Assembly (NCBI GenBank): GCA_914767715.1
Contig: OU612067.1
Coordinates: forward strand, 17,055,001 to 17,119,000
DNA from: Membranipora membranacea
Taxonomy: Eukaryota; Bryozoa; Gymnolaemata; Cheilostomatida; Membraniporidae
Direction: 5' to 3'
DNA: 64,000 nt
Shown here: in pieces, positions 12,404-23,411 of the stretch
Numbering within the stretch: position 1 is the first letter of the stretch
Layout of the letters: each line of letters opens with the position of its first letter
Notes under the pieces: generated by a model
What the model saw: the letters and a program-made list of their open reading frames with translations, nothing else
Databases searched by the model: none
Told to the model about the DNA's origin: nothing
Program-made: the position numbers and the translations under genes

Positions 12404-15381
12404 ATGGAGTCTTATGATGTACTGATAGTTGGTGGTGGAATAGGTGGATTGTATGCTGCCTGGAGGCTGATGAAGACTACAGATCTTACCGTATGTGTTC
12501 TGGAAGCTTCTCACAGATTTGGAGGAAGATTTCACACAGTCATTATGCCTGGGGGATTCCCTGCAGACCTAGGCGCTATGAGGTATAGTCGTGTACATAA
12601 TAGCATTCTGTGAGAGATTGAGAGAATAAATTCCTTTATTCACCAGGGATCGGCAGCATGACCCATAACCTGAGTGATAAAACAAACTCTAGTGAAGTGC
12701 TATCGTATGAGAGGGCATTCAGTAACAAACAGAACACACATCTGACTGAGTTTCATTTCCTATTAAATCAATTGAAGGCAGACATAAACTGTATGTAGCT
12801 AAAATTACAAAGATTTTGGTGTATTCTGATTCCGACAACTGAATACCCCTATCCAATAGATGCTAATCTCTTACCCAGTGCCCTGAAAGGAAAATATTCA
12901 CAGAGGCAAACGGTTTTATACATCAATTTGTGGTTGCAACAACAAAGCCCTGGTTGGTAGTAACTAAGTCTTTGCGCTCAGACGGTTGCATGACATCAAA
13001 ATGAGTGTTTGATCACGTAATGCCATTTGCTTTGCAGATATCTGAGCACTTCGACTAGGAGTAACTTATATATACCCATCTTTATATCTGTTTTGTTAGA
13101 TTTCTTCCTATGAGCAATCCTTTACTGTACAAGCTGACCGAGGATCTAGGGCTAAAGATTGAAAAGCTCTACTCCAAAGAAGATCTTGAGAGAAATACAC
13201 ACTTTCATTACTTCAAAGAGAAACATGTCAAGTGTTTAGATGAGATAGCCAAACTGTTTTCAGTTAAAGAGGAAGAATTACCATACTTCACGCCAGCTGG
13301 CATACCTGTTGCTGCCGCCTTTTCATCAGATGGAAGCCCTTTCGCTGCCAGGTGTGTACAGACAGGAATGTTTCTACGGGATATACCAAGAGCTCTCCAT
13401 CTCTCGCTACCAATGAACCCTGAAATCATGAACTACGGCGACAGTAATTTTCCTATGATACATAACCTTTCTGATCAAATAGCACTCCGCAATCTTTCAA
13501 AATCAGATGATGGTAATAGCTCGCTAGCTGGATATCACTGCATCAAAAGAGGCATGGAGAGGCTGATTGAGAGACTTGTGGCAGATCTGCAGAAGTGTCC
13601 AAAAATATCATTGAGGACTTCTTATCCAGTCACATCAATCAAAGAGGAATCTAAGACCTCATCATTCATAATTGATTCTGAAGCGATCAAGGACCAGCCA
13701 GTCCTGTCAAAAAAGCTGATACTGGCATGTAATGGTTTGGGCATCCAACAAATAGCATGGCACAGTCCTCATAACCGAAACATATCACTCCAGCGTTTGT
13801 TCTCCAAGACTCAACCAACAGATAGCTTCAAACTATTCCTCACCTATGACACGCCATGGTGGGAGGAGAAAGGTTTTATATGCAGTGATCTCAACACAGA
13901 TCTCACGATCAAAAGGCTGACAGCATTCGGAGCTCGAGGGAAATCCAGTGGATATGCAACACTGCTAGTAGCTTACACCTATATAAACACCAACATATTT
14001 GATGGTTTGAATCAGAAACACTATCCAAGATATGTAAACAAAGTGGGAGATGTACATGAGGATCTTCAACCAAGTCAGCTTATGGTTGATTATGTGCACA
14101 AGCAGCTGCAGAGAGTATTTGGTAAGTTGAGAAGATAATTTTTGAATAGATAACTATATTGCATAAATATTTATTGAATAAATAAAGATATCCACCATCC
14201 CTAATCCCTATGCACGAGAACAAGATGCGCTAAAAACATGGTTGACTATGTGCACAGGCAGTTGCAGAAAACCTTTGGTAAAATATTTAGAGAGAATAGA
14301 GTTGTATCAAATAAATGAGTATATCCATGTCGGGCAAATCCCCGAAACCTTCGGTGGCAACCTTTGAGGCATATGCAGTCCATATCTGTGGTTTCAACGC
14401 TCATTCAATTAATCAGCAAACCAGCACTTTGTACTGGTGAAAGTCTGATAACATGAAAATAGTAGTTGGCCTAAAAACTTGTAGTGGCAACCATTCTGCG
14501 CATGCTCAGCTCTGGGCATGAGCTGATCTCTGCAAAATTGAGTCTCGGAATTCCGAAGCCATCTGATTGGCTACCTGCTCTGGTGACATACTCCCCAAAG
14601 CGTGCGGATTCGTTATTAATAGTTATCCTCTCTTGTCATTATTAGCTGATTTTGATTGACAGTTCATGCAGGGGATATCCCATTTCCCCTTTCCAAAGTT
14701 GCAATCAGAACCCAAACTAAACTCAATGTTCTTGCACATGCGCAAATTCCAGTCACGCATGATGTATACTTAGCCTTACGACACCTGCTTTGTGGTAATG
14801 ATAGCCTAGTTTATCAGTGATCTACATGCCCAGTCAGATCACGAGAGTCAGTATGAGTGGCAACCTGTGAAAGAAATGGCACTAATAAGAAGCTTGTTCA
14901 ATCTTGATTTGGGACTTAGGGAAATTGCAATATTCAAGTCTTGAGTTTTTACAGTGCTTTAATAACCTCTAAGCTGTTAAAAAGCTATCAGATGTAGGAT
15001 AAACTCACTTTATTGCTCTGTATTCTTATTTCCGCAGATGATGAGAGAATCCCACAGCCTGTCTGTGCCGCTCAGAGGTTGTGGTTAGGGCACACTGATA
15101 ATATTGCAGCAGGTCATGTGACTAGAGTTGGTGAGGATCCTTATCTCATGCAGTGGGAAGCACTCAAACCCTTCAAAGACTTGGACATATTTATCACCGG
15201 AGATACTTTTAATGCCTGCACACGAACTACTCTGTACAAAGGCTGGACAGAAGGGGTTCTTCTGAATTCTGAGAGAATCGTAGTTAACTATTTGGGACTT
15301 GATCCGTACATTGAAGGTTTGGCACTAACAAGTGACCGGATGCAGGAAAAGCAACCTAATCAAACGAAAACGCTTCCCTGA
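12404..15381 (+). CDS. FAD-dependent amine/L-amino-acid-oxidase-like protein, copy A
   Basis: Flavoprotein of the amino_oxidase superfamily, expected to oxidise an amine or amino acid using FAD and O2, releasing H2O2; the substrate is unknown. Exons 12404-12582, 13100-14121 and 15038-15381 join in phase to give 514 residues. The protein starts straight into the Rossmann strand: G10-x-G12-x2-G15, ribose-binding E34, then R38-F-G-G-R42, the GG motif of this superfamily. The last exon carries the second FAD signature (FITGDTF...GWTEGVLLNSERI). No signal peptide, membrane helix or C-terminal SKL is seen, so a cytosolic protein is inferred, unlike the secreted oxidases of snakes and sea hares. The ATG at 12404 is chosen because MES(Y/H)DVLIVGGG is conserved in all intact copies. 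Intron 2 (916 bp) carries an exon-2 tail remnant and a 364-bp mobile element. Confidence 0.85.
14238..14278 (+). pseudogene. Remnant of oxidase exon 2 inside intron 2 of copy A
   Basis: About 40 bp repeat the end of exon 2 (VDYVHRQLQ... followed by CTTTG and GTAAAA). There is no upstream acceptor or reading frame. The sequence after it resembles the DNA following fragment C at 22137-22330, not the start of this intron, marking a recombination or deletion scar. Confidence 0.75.
14492..14855 (+). mobile_element. 364-bp non-autonomous DNA element, copy 1 (9-bp target duplication)
   Basis: Begins CATTCTGCGC and ends AGTCAGTATG, so the tips are weakly inverted (CATTCTG/CATACTG). It is flanked by a perfect duplication, AGTGGCAAC, at 14483-14491 and 14856-14864. 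A same-length copy lies at 63070-63433 with a different 9-bp duplication. The 9-bp target size is typical of Mutator-like elements; assignment is tentative because the tips are short. Confidence 0.85.
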
Positions 15382-16818
15382 ATTGTGTTCCTCTTAAGTG
15401 TGGCAAGACAACTCTTAATCTATGAGGATGGAATTTCATCGTTGAAATAATTGAGCTGTCATATTAGCTTGTAAGTTTGCGTAGCCATTCAATTACAGAG
15501 GTTTTCAAATATGTTCTGGTTAGCAGAAAACAATGTGTGTGTCTTACGTGTCACTACGACATACATAGGTGTCAGAGAATTTTACCAATATATTTTTTCT
15601 GTACAATGAGTCTTGGTTTACATTCCTATTTCAATCTTTGAATTTCTTAACCGAATTTTTTATTCAAGTGTAGATTAGTTGTAGTTTTCATAAATATGCT
15701 ATCTAAATATGTATCTAACATAAATTTATTACTCATGCTTTGATTATGGACAATCATTTGATTAAGAGGAAAGTGAGTGAATTTTATACAATTCAATATT
15801 GAGGCAAGTAGAGCCTCCTCATCCAAAATAGTTAAAAGCATTTTACTACCAAGGGCAACCATGATGGGAATCTTATTGAATACCTGCCTCCATAGTATCC
15901 TTGCTCTGTGTGTTTGGACAAATCTAACTTAATACTGTGAAAGCCTATTTAGTCCACAAAAATGAGTATATGCACACTGCAGCTTTGAAATTGTGGCTAA
16001 AATAGACTAATTTTATTTTTGCTAGGATATTACTTAATTCAGAAAGCTTGATTACCAAAACATGAAAGTTTTCATCTTTATGAGCTGACCAATTTAACAT
16101 TTTTCAAACATCTGGAACCTAAGAGTTTCAGAATTATTGGTTGTGACGTGATTTTAACTGGTACAAAATAGAAATTGAAAACAATAGACCATTGACAAGT
16201 TATACCGGGAATAAGTCACACCATTTGTTTGAGTGCCAATTAAACGTGATAAATAAAGAGCTATCAGATCTTAGTGTCGACTAGCTAAAAGTTCGTCTTT
16301 AGGAAGCCATGACTTTCTTGTTGAATAGGCTACTGATTTTATCGAGATCCTGATCTATAAATACTAAATTGCAATGCAATTTTCATGCTATAGGGAATAT
16401 TACTTTCAGCTGTTCAGATCATGGTACTGAGCATAGGAATTTATGAATTGAAATAGAGACGTGAACTGATTTAAGAATTTAATGCGATATATTTCATTAC
16501 AGCGATTTCAATTGTAAGCAGAGGCATGACACAGCTTTCTCCATGAAATATTGATATAATATGATATAATAATAAAATTATGATCCCTTTGATAATACAA
16601 AGAGTATTGTAACGCCTTTTTGGAAAAAAACAGTCATACCATATTTACACAACTAAAGAAATGTACCATATTTAGCAGAGAGTTTGGGACTCCCTGGTTT
16701 AACATCAATTTCAACCAGTCTAAATCAGAGTTGTCGTGACACAATTAGGAGAAGACAACTCAGGCATGATCGGTTGTAAGATGCCAGCCAGAACAGACTA
16801 TTGCCTGAAGAATTTTTA
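15382..16818. other. Spacer between convergent oxidase copies A and B
   Basis: No gene seen. Holds the 3' flanks of A (+) and B (-). From about 15738 it is closely repeated at 22354-23411, the 3' flank of copy D, showing that the duplicated unit included this spacer. Confidence 0.75.
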
Positions 16819-18866
16819 CTAGATCAGTTGCTCATTATGCATTTGATCATTTTGTAGTTCCAAACCCTCCATAAAGGGATCCACTCCAAAATGATTAGCT
16901 ACGATTCTCTCAGAATTAAGAAGGGCCCCTTCTGACCAGCCCAAGAATAGAGAAGTTTTTGTGCAGGCACAAAAAGTATCCCCCGTGATAAATACGTCCG
17001 AGTCTGGGAAGGGTTTTAGTGCTTCCCATTGATTGAGATATGGGTCCTCGCCCACTCTAGCCGTATAATCTGCTGTAATGGTATCATCATATCCTAGCCA
17101 CAACCTCTGAACAGCACAGACAGGTGATGGAATTCTTTCGTCATCTGCAGAATTGAGAATACAATGATAATAATGGTAAAAGATCCTAGACTACTTAACC
17201 ATCACATTGCCCCACTTTGGTTTTTGAAAGTGAAGCTGCTGCAATAAGAGTGGTACAAAGTGTTAGTTATATGTTCCTGCCAAAGAATATAATACTTGGT
17301 TGCCACCAAAAGTATCTTTCTTAATTGAATAAAATGCTCTTCTCAACTTACCAAATATTTTCTGAAGCTGCCTGTGCACATAGTCAACTAGAAGCTGACT
17401 TGGTTGAAGATCCTCAGGTACATCACCGACTTTGTTAACAAATCTTGGATAGTGTTTTTGGTTCAAACCATAAAACATGTCGGTATTCACATAGGTGAAA
17501 GCTGCCAACAGTGTAGCGTAGTCAGCCGACTTCCCTCGAGCTCCGAATGCTGTCACCCTTTTGATCGTGAGATCTGTGTTGAGATCATCGCAGAAGAAAC
17601 CTTTCTCCTCCCACCATGGCTTGCCATAGGTGAGGAAAAGTTTGACACTCTTTGCTACTGCGGTTTTAGAGAATAAGCGCTGAAGTGGTGTGGATCGGTT
17701 CTGAGGGCTGTGCCATGCTATTTGTTGGATGCCCAAACCATTACAGGCCAGAACAAGCTTCTTTGACAGGATTGGCTTATCCTTGTGCGCTTCAGAATTG
17801 ATTATAAATGAGTACTTGCAATCCTCTTCGATCGATGTGACTGGATAAGACTTCCTCAAGGATATTTTTGGATACTTCTGCAAATCTTCTAAGAGCCTGT
17901 CAATCAGTCTCCCCATGCCTCCTTTGATGCAGTGATATCCAGCTAGTTGGTTTCCTTCTTCACTTGACTTGAAAAGATTGAGAAATGCTAGCTCTTCAGC
18001 GAGGGAAATGGCCATCGGGTAATGACCATCACCATGATTCATGATTTCGGGATTCATTGGTTGTGAGAGATGAAGAGCTCTTGGAATATCCCTGAGAAAC
18101 ATTCCTGTCTGCGCACATCTTGCAGCGAAAGGGCTTCCATCTGATAGAAAGGTGGCAGCAGCAGGAATGCCAGCTGGCGTGAAGTACCGTAGTTCTTCGT
18201 CTTTAACTGAAAACAGTTTGGCAATCTCTTCTAAACTCTTGACATGTTTCCCTTTGAAGTAATGAGAGTGTGAATTTTTCTCTACATCATCTTTGGAGTA
18301 GAGCTTTTCTATTTCAAGCCCGAGATCTTTGGTGAGCTTGTGAAGCAAAGAATGGCTTGTAGGCAGGAATCTATCAAGTCAAAAGTAAAAGTATATATAA
18401 GTTCAGTTGTTGTTTTTGTTGCATAATAAAGATTTGGCTTTGTAAGTTTGATTATCAGAGCAAAGAGTGAGAGATTAGAAAGAATGGATTGGATAAGGTT
18501 TCTGTCTTTGCAGTGGTTAGAATCAGAACACATAAAAATCCACGTAACCCATATCTAGCCTTAAAAACAGGCCCTCTTGTCCTGGAATTTGGTTTGACGC
18601 TCAGATTATGGATTATAATTTTGCTCCCAAAATTGGCAATTGATTTTGAAAATCTCTCGCATGATTGCATACTGTACAAGACAATACCTCATAGCGCCTA
18701 GGTCTGCAGGGAATCCTCCAGGCATCGTTATAGTGTGATATCTTCCTCCAAATCTGTGAGAAGCTTCCAGCACACATACAGTAAGGTCTGTAGTCATCAT
18801 CAGCCTCCAGGCAGCATACAACCCACCTATTCCACCACCAACTATCAGCACATCATAAGACTCCAT
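16819..18866 (-). CDS. FAD-dependent amine/L-amino-acid-oxidase-like protein, copy B
   Basis: Same family and three-exon structure as copy A, on the opposite strand. Exons in gene order: 18866-18688, 18370-17352, 17144-16819 (stop TAG), giving 507 residues in frame throughout. The first exon has G-x-G-x2-G, the acidic strand end and R-F-G-G-R; the last exon has FITGDTFCACTKTSLF followed by GWSEGALLNSERI. Exon 1 is 179 bp, as in every intact copy. Both introns are compact (317 and 207 bp), which may make B closest to the ancestral layout. Sequence features shared with D (EEDCK, SEAHKDKPILS, AVAKSVK, SADYATLLAA) make B and D a sister pair. The tail ends QLI, with no peroxisomal signal. Substrate unknown. 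Confidence 0.85.
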
Positions 18867-18883
18867 AGCTGCAAAGTATCTTT

Positions 18884-18916
18884 TCACAAATCAACTGAGT
18901 TGTGCCTTTATTTACA
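18884..18916 (-). promoter_or_regulatory. Conserved TATA-like box and leader of oxidase copy B
   Basis: On the minus strand, TAAATAAAGGCACAACTCAGTTGATTT-type blocks lie about 20-50 bp before the ATG at 18866, in the same order and spacing as in copy A. Confidence 0.45.
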
Positions 18917-21529
18917 GTGCTTTTGATGCAGTAGTCAGTCGAACCAATGCTACTACAAAAATGCCACCCTGGATTGAAGTCTACGTTAGCTAACCTGTAG
19001 ACTGTAATTATGCAGGAATTTTAAATATGCACTGATCTGACCTTTTGGATCCAATAAGTACCTAAGCTAAGCTCTTGTTGACAGCTGTGACAGTGTTTAC
19101 TTTTGTCACCATAAGACAATCACTATCACTTCCAATCACTAACAATCCTTGTCTAGTTGCCATTACAAGCACCATTACAAAATTGCAGATACCATTATTT
19201 CGTGCTATTAGCAATCATTTGAGGAAAAAATATAAGTGTTATTGAACACAGTTTCCTGAGAAGACAATCTACAAAATGCAAACACTTTTCTCTTTGAAAT
19301 ACTGAAATTCAATACTGGATCATCATTGTCTCTTCTTTTGTTAATTGTATATTTCTCTTTTAATTCATGATTGATATATAACCAAGGAATTAGAGACAAC
19401 TCTATCTCTAACCCCTTGATATAACTGATATTGTATTGAACTTATTCTTTATTTCGTTCCACAATGTAGTAGGTACAAATTACCATGGGATTAAGTTCTC
19501 AGATGGCTCTAATGTGAGTTAGCAATTTGTAATCTTAATACCACTTACTCGCATTGGAGTTGTCTGAGCACTTAGACTAGTGGATTTTTTAAATAACCTT
19601 AAGAAATTTCCCAGTGTTATAAAAACGGCGCTAACGGTACGCAATACAAATGCGAAGGTAAAAAAGCTATGGATTGTTACCAATTAACCTATCTAAGAGC
19701 TACCTCATGGTTACGAACGACAGTAGACTAGCTACTAGCATGGAATAATGACATAGGGTAACTTTATTGAAAACCTGCTTAACAAAAATTTTATTTTATG
19801 AGTTTGTGCCTTTCATGCAAAGAACATAACCGGCGGTATTTATTGAGATATTATTATATAGATCTTAAATTGGTAACTAATCGTTGATATCTCACTAAAA
19901 TGAAAATTGAAATATTCATTCTGATTTGTTTACTGTTCACTGTAAAGTTTTAAAATAAACAAAGCCAAGGTATGAATAAAACAAACAATTTTTTTTATTA
20001 AATTGTAGAATAATTGTAGTTTCCAAAAATATGCTCAGGTAAAATTAGCTAGTTGGTGCATATTCACTTCACCTGAAATTAAAGTAAGGATACAACATAA
20101 ATTTATCACTTATGCCTTTTACCATAAACAATCATTCGATTGAAAGGAAATTGAGTGAAATTTATACAATTCAACATGGGCAAGTTCTTCTAGATCAGTA
20201 TAACCTTGGGAGCCAGTTAGTTAGTGTAAAAAAGGCTTGAATTTCACATGCTTCTACATTAAACTGGCACTTTGGTTTGGAGAAATCTTATTTAAATAGA
20301 TAGGGACTTTGATTCAGTGAAAGTCACAAAGATAGGTATGTATGCTTGTTGTAAGGTAATAAGTGTGTATCTGGATAGCTGTGGGGTGTTACTTTGGTGC
20401 CAATGTACTCTTCATATAATTATTGTAATGTCTGTCAAGTTCTGTTCTAAGGATGTTATAATTAATGTGAAAGAGTGGTTGTGAGTTGGATTGTTTGATG
20501 GTGAGATGGAAATAAGGGAAAGAGCGAGCTGTTGTTACTGCTTCTTTTCTTCTCTATTCCAGCAAGGATTCCAGGAAGTCAAAATGTTGACATGTGGCAA
20601 AATACATTAATGACTAATCATCTATTAACTGGAAATACTGGGTGTCTGATATTTGATTGAAAGGGAATGGTTGCTTAGTAATATTACATATATCAGTATA
20701 ATTAAATGTCAATGTGGCTACATCCATAAAACCGAAAATGCCACTTCATAGATAGTTATCATGGCTAAAGTATATTTTGTTCGATAGGATTATTTTGTGC
20801 AGAAAGCATGCTTATAGAAATTGATACGGATTTCATGTTATTGTGCCGACCAATTTAACATTATTAAAACTTCTAGAACCTGTGTGACTCAGAGTTATCC
20901 ATTTTGATGTGGTAAAAAATAGAATTTCAAAACATTAAACCTGGACCTGGATCTGTTTTTTTTCTAAATCGAAGGTAATACGTTTACTCTTTCCACAAAA
21001 AAAGTTAACAGGCCTTGCAACACATTCAGGATAATCCGACAATACACACACTTTAAGCAGCTTTCACCTTTTTGAACACCAATATATTTGGTGGCTTGAA
21101 TTAGGAAAACTGTCCATGATCAGTAATGTTCTTGATATTTATCAGCATAGTCTACTTATTGTAAACATATGCACAAAAGTTGTCTTTTCTCTTTGCAAGG
21201 ACAGACAACTCTTATAACCCTGTTCTTCTTGTCTATATTTTCATATGGTTGCTGTTATCCTAGACAGACAATCAATAAACGCCTACCCGTCTTTTGTAGA
21301 TTTCATTCCTACTGGTTAGCCAACATCAGTGACAGGGATTTGATTTGATTTTCATAATTAGACTGTTTACTATAATTGAAAACCCTTCATCATAATTGAA
21401 TTATTTATTGCTAAAACATGTATATATGAGAATAAAATAAACTCCCTGTTGCAAGGGTTCAGTTCTCTTTTGTTGTTCTCTCATTGTTATGCAGTTTATA
21501 AGCTAAAATAATATTTGTTTATCTATTCT
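18917..21529. other. Duplicated 5' flank of copy B, no gene
   Basis: A+T-rich, with no supported coding region. Blocks at about 19800-20340 recur near 26880-27480, 27660-28130 and 34720-34900. Blocks at about 20280-20720 recur near 28060-28830. These are flanks of the duplicated oxidase units rather than independent genes. Confidence 0.65.
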
Positions 21530-21605
21530 TAACAAAAAATTTAACCAGGCATGCCAGGGGTACCACCCTTTACACAACAGTAAAGATTTCTAGGAATCGG
21601 TTTGC
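21530..21605 (+). repeat. Repeat block fused to oxidase fragment C
   Basis: Matches about 10640-10705 (AACCAGG, CACAACAG, ATTTCTAGGAAT, GGTTTGCAG in order). The match stops at TTTGCAG, where oxidase exon 2 begins in register, so the breakpoint falls on a shared TGCAG. Confidence 0.65.
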
Positions 21606-22136
21606 AGAAGTATCCGAAAATATCATTGAGAACTTCTTATCCAGTCACATCAATCAATGAGGAATCTAAGACCTCATCATTCATAATCAACTCGGAAGCG
21701 ATCAAGGACCAGGAAGTCCTGTCAAAGAAGCTGATACTGGCCTGTAATGGTTTGGGCATCCAACAAATAGCATGGCACAGTCCTCAGAACCGAGCCCTGT
21801 CACTCCAGCGATTGTTCTCTAAGACAGTTCCAGCAAATAGTTTCAAACTATTCCTCACCTATGACACGCCATGGTGGGAGGAGAAAGGTTTTATATGCAG
21901 TGATCTCAACACAGATCTCACGATCAAAAGGCTGACAGCATTCGGAGCTCGAGGGAAATCCAGTGGATATGCAACACTGCTAGTAGCTTACACCTATATA
22001 AACACCAACATATTTGATGGTTTGAATCAGAAGCATTATCCGAGATTCATAAACAAAGTCGGTGATGTACCTGAAGATCTTCAACCGAGTCAGCTTATGG
22101 TTGACTATGTGCACAAGCACCTGCAAAAAATATTTG
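21606..22136 (+). pseudogene. Oxidase fragment C (3' half of exon 2 only)
   Basis: Encodes about 177 in-frame residues corresponding to the second half of exon 2, from LQKYPKISLRTSYP to QKIFG, ending at a GTATGT donor-like sequence. Exon 1, the first half of exon 2 and exon 3 are absent: upstream sequence is an unrelated repeat and downstream sequence runs into duplicated 3' flank. It lacks the FAD-binding N-terminus and C-terminal FAD segment, so it cannot make a working enzyme. It is closest to copy A (SSGYATLLVAYTYINTNIF is shared exactly). The frame is still open, so the truncation may be recent or the piece may be used as a conversion donor. Confidence 0.85.
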
Positions 22137-23411
22137 GTATGTTGTTTAGAGAGAAGAGAGTCTCATTAAATAAATAAGTATATTCATATACCTACACCTA
22201 AAATGTACTAAGAAAGAGCTTGCTGGCCAAAACCCCGCAACCTTTGGTGGTAACCACCAAGGTATATATATTTCATACCGGTGGTTTCAAAGCTTATTCA
22301 ACAGATCCTAACTCAGAATAGCGCTTTGCAGTGGTGGTGGTAAGTGTGCTTTGATTATGGACATTCATTTGATTAAGAGGAAAGTGAGTGAATTTTATAC
22401 AATTCAATATTGAGGCAAGTTGCTAATATGTCAGTAGAGCCTCCTAATCCTAGATAGCTAAAAGCATTTTTACTAGTAAGGGCAACCATGATGGGAATCT
22501 CATTGAATACCTGCCTCCATACTATACCCGTTCTGTGTGTTTGGACAAATCTAACTTAATAGGGACTTTGATCCTGTGAAAGCCTATTTAGTCCACAAAA
22601 ATGAGTATATGCACACTGCAGCTTTGAAATTGTGGCTAAAATAGACTATATTTTATTTTTGCTAGGATATTACTTAATGCAGAAACCTTGATTACCAAAA
22701 CATGAAAGTTTTCATCTTTATGGGCTGACCAATTTAACCTAAGAGTTTCAGAATTATTGGTTGTGACGTGATTTTAACTGGTACAAAATAGAAATTGAAA
22801 ACAATAGACCATTGACAAGTTATACCTGGAATAAGTCACACCGCTTGTTTGAGTGCCAATTAAATGTGATAATTAAAGAGCTATCGGATCTTCGTCTTTA
22901 GACAGCCATGACTTTCTTGCGGATGAGGCTACTGATTTTAGCGACAACCTGATCTATAAATACTAAATTGCAATGCAAATATCATGCTATAGACCTACAA
23001 TAGATGCTACAGATCATGGTACTGTGCATAGGAATTTATTAATTAAAATAGAGACGTGAGCTGAAAAAAGAATTTAACCAAATATATTTCATTACAGCGA
23101 TTTCAGTTGTAAGCAGAGGCATGACACAGCGTTCATCATAAAAAATTGATATAACAATATGATCCCTTCGATAATACGAAGAATATTGTAACTTATTTTA
23201 AGAAAAAACAGTCACACTTTATTTACACGACTAAAGTAATGTACCAGTTTTAGCAGGGAGTTTGGAACTTCCTGGTTTAACATTGGTCATCAATTTCAAC
23301 CAGTCTTTTTCAGAGTTGTCGTGACACAATTAGGAGTAAGACAACTCCGGCATGATCGGTCATAAGATGCCAGCCAGAGCAGGCTATTGCCTGAAGAGTT
23401 TTTGGCCGTTT
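22137..23411. other. Duplicated 3' flank between fragment C and copy D
   Basis: 22137-22340 matches the part of copy A intron 2 at about 14280-14440. From 22354 onward it matches 15738-16818. The step between the two marks deletion of exon 3 of C. No gene seen. Confidence 0.7.
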
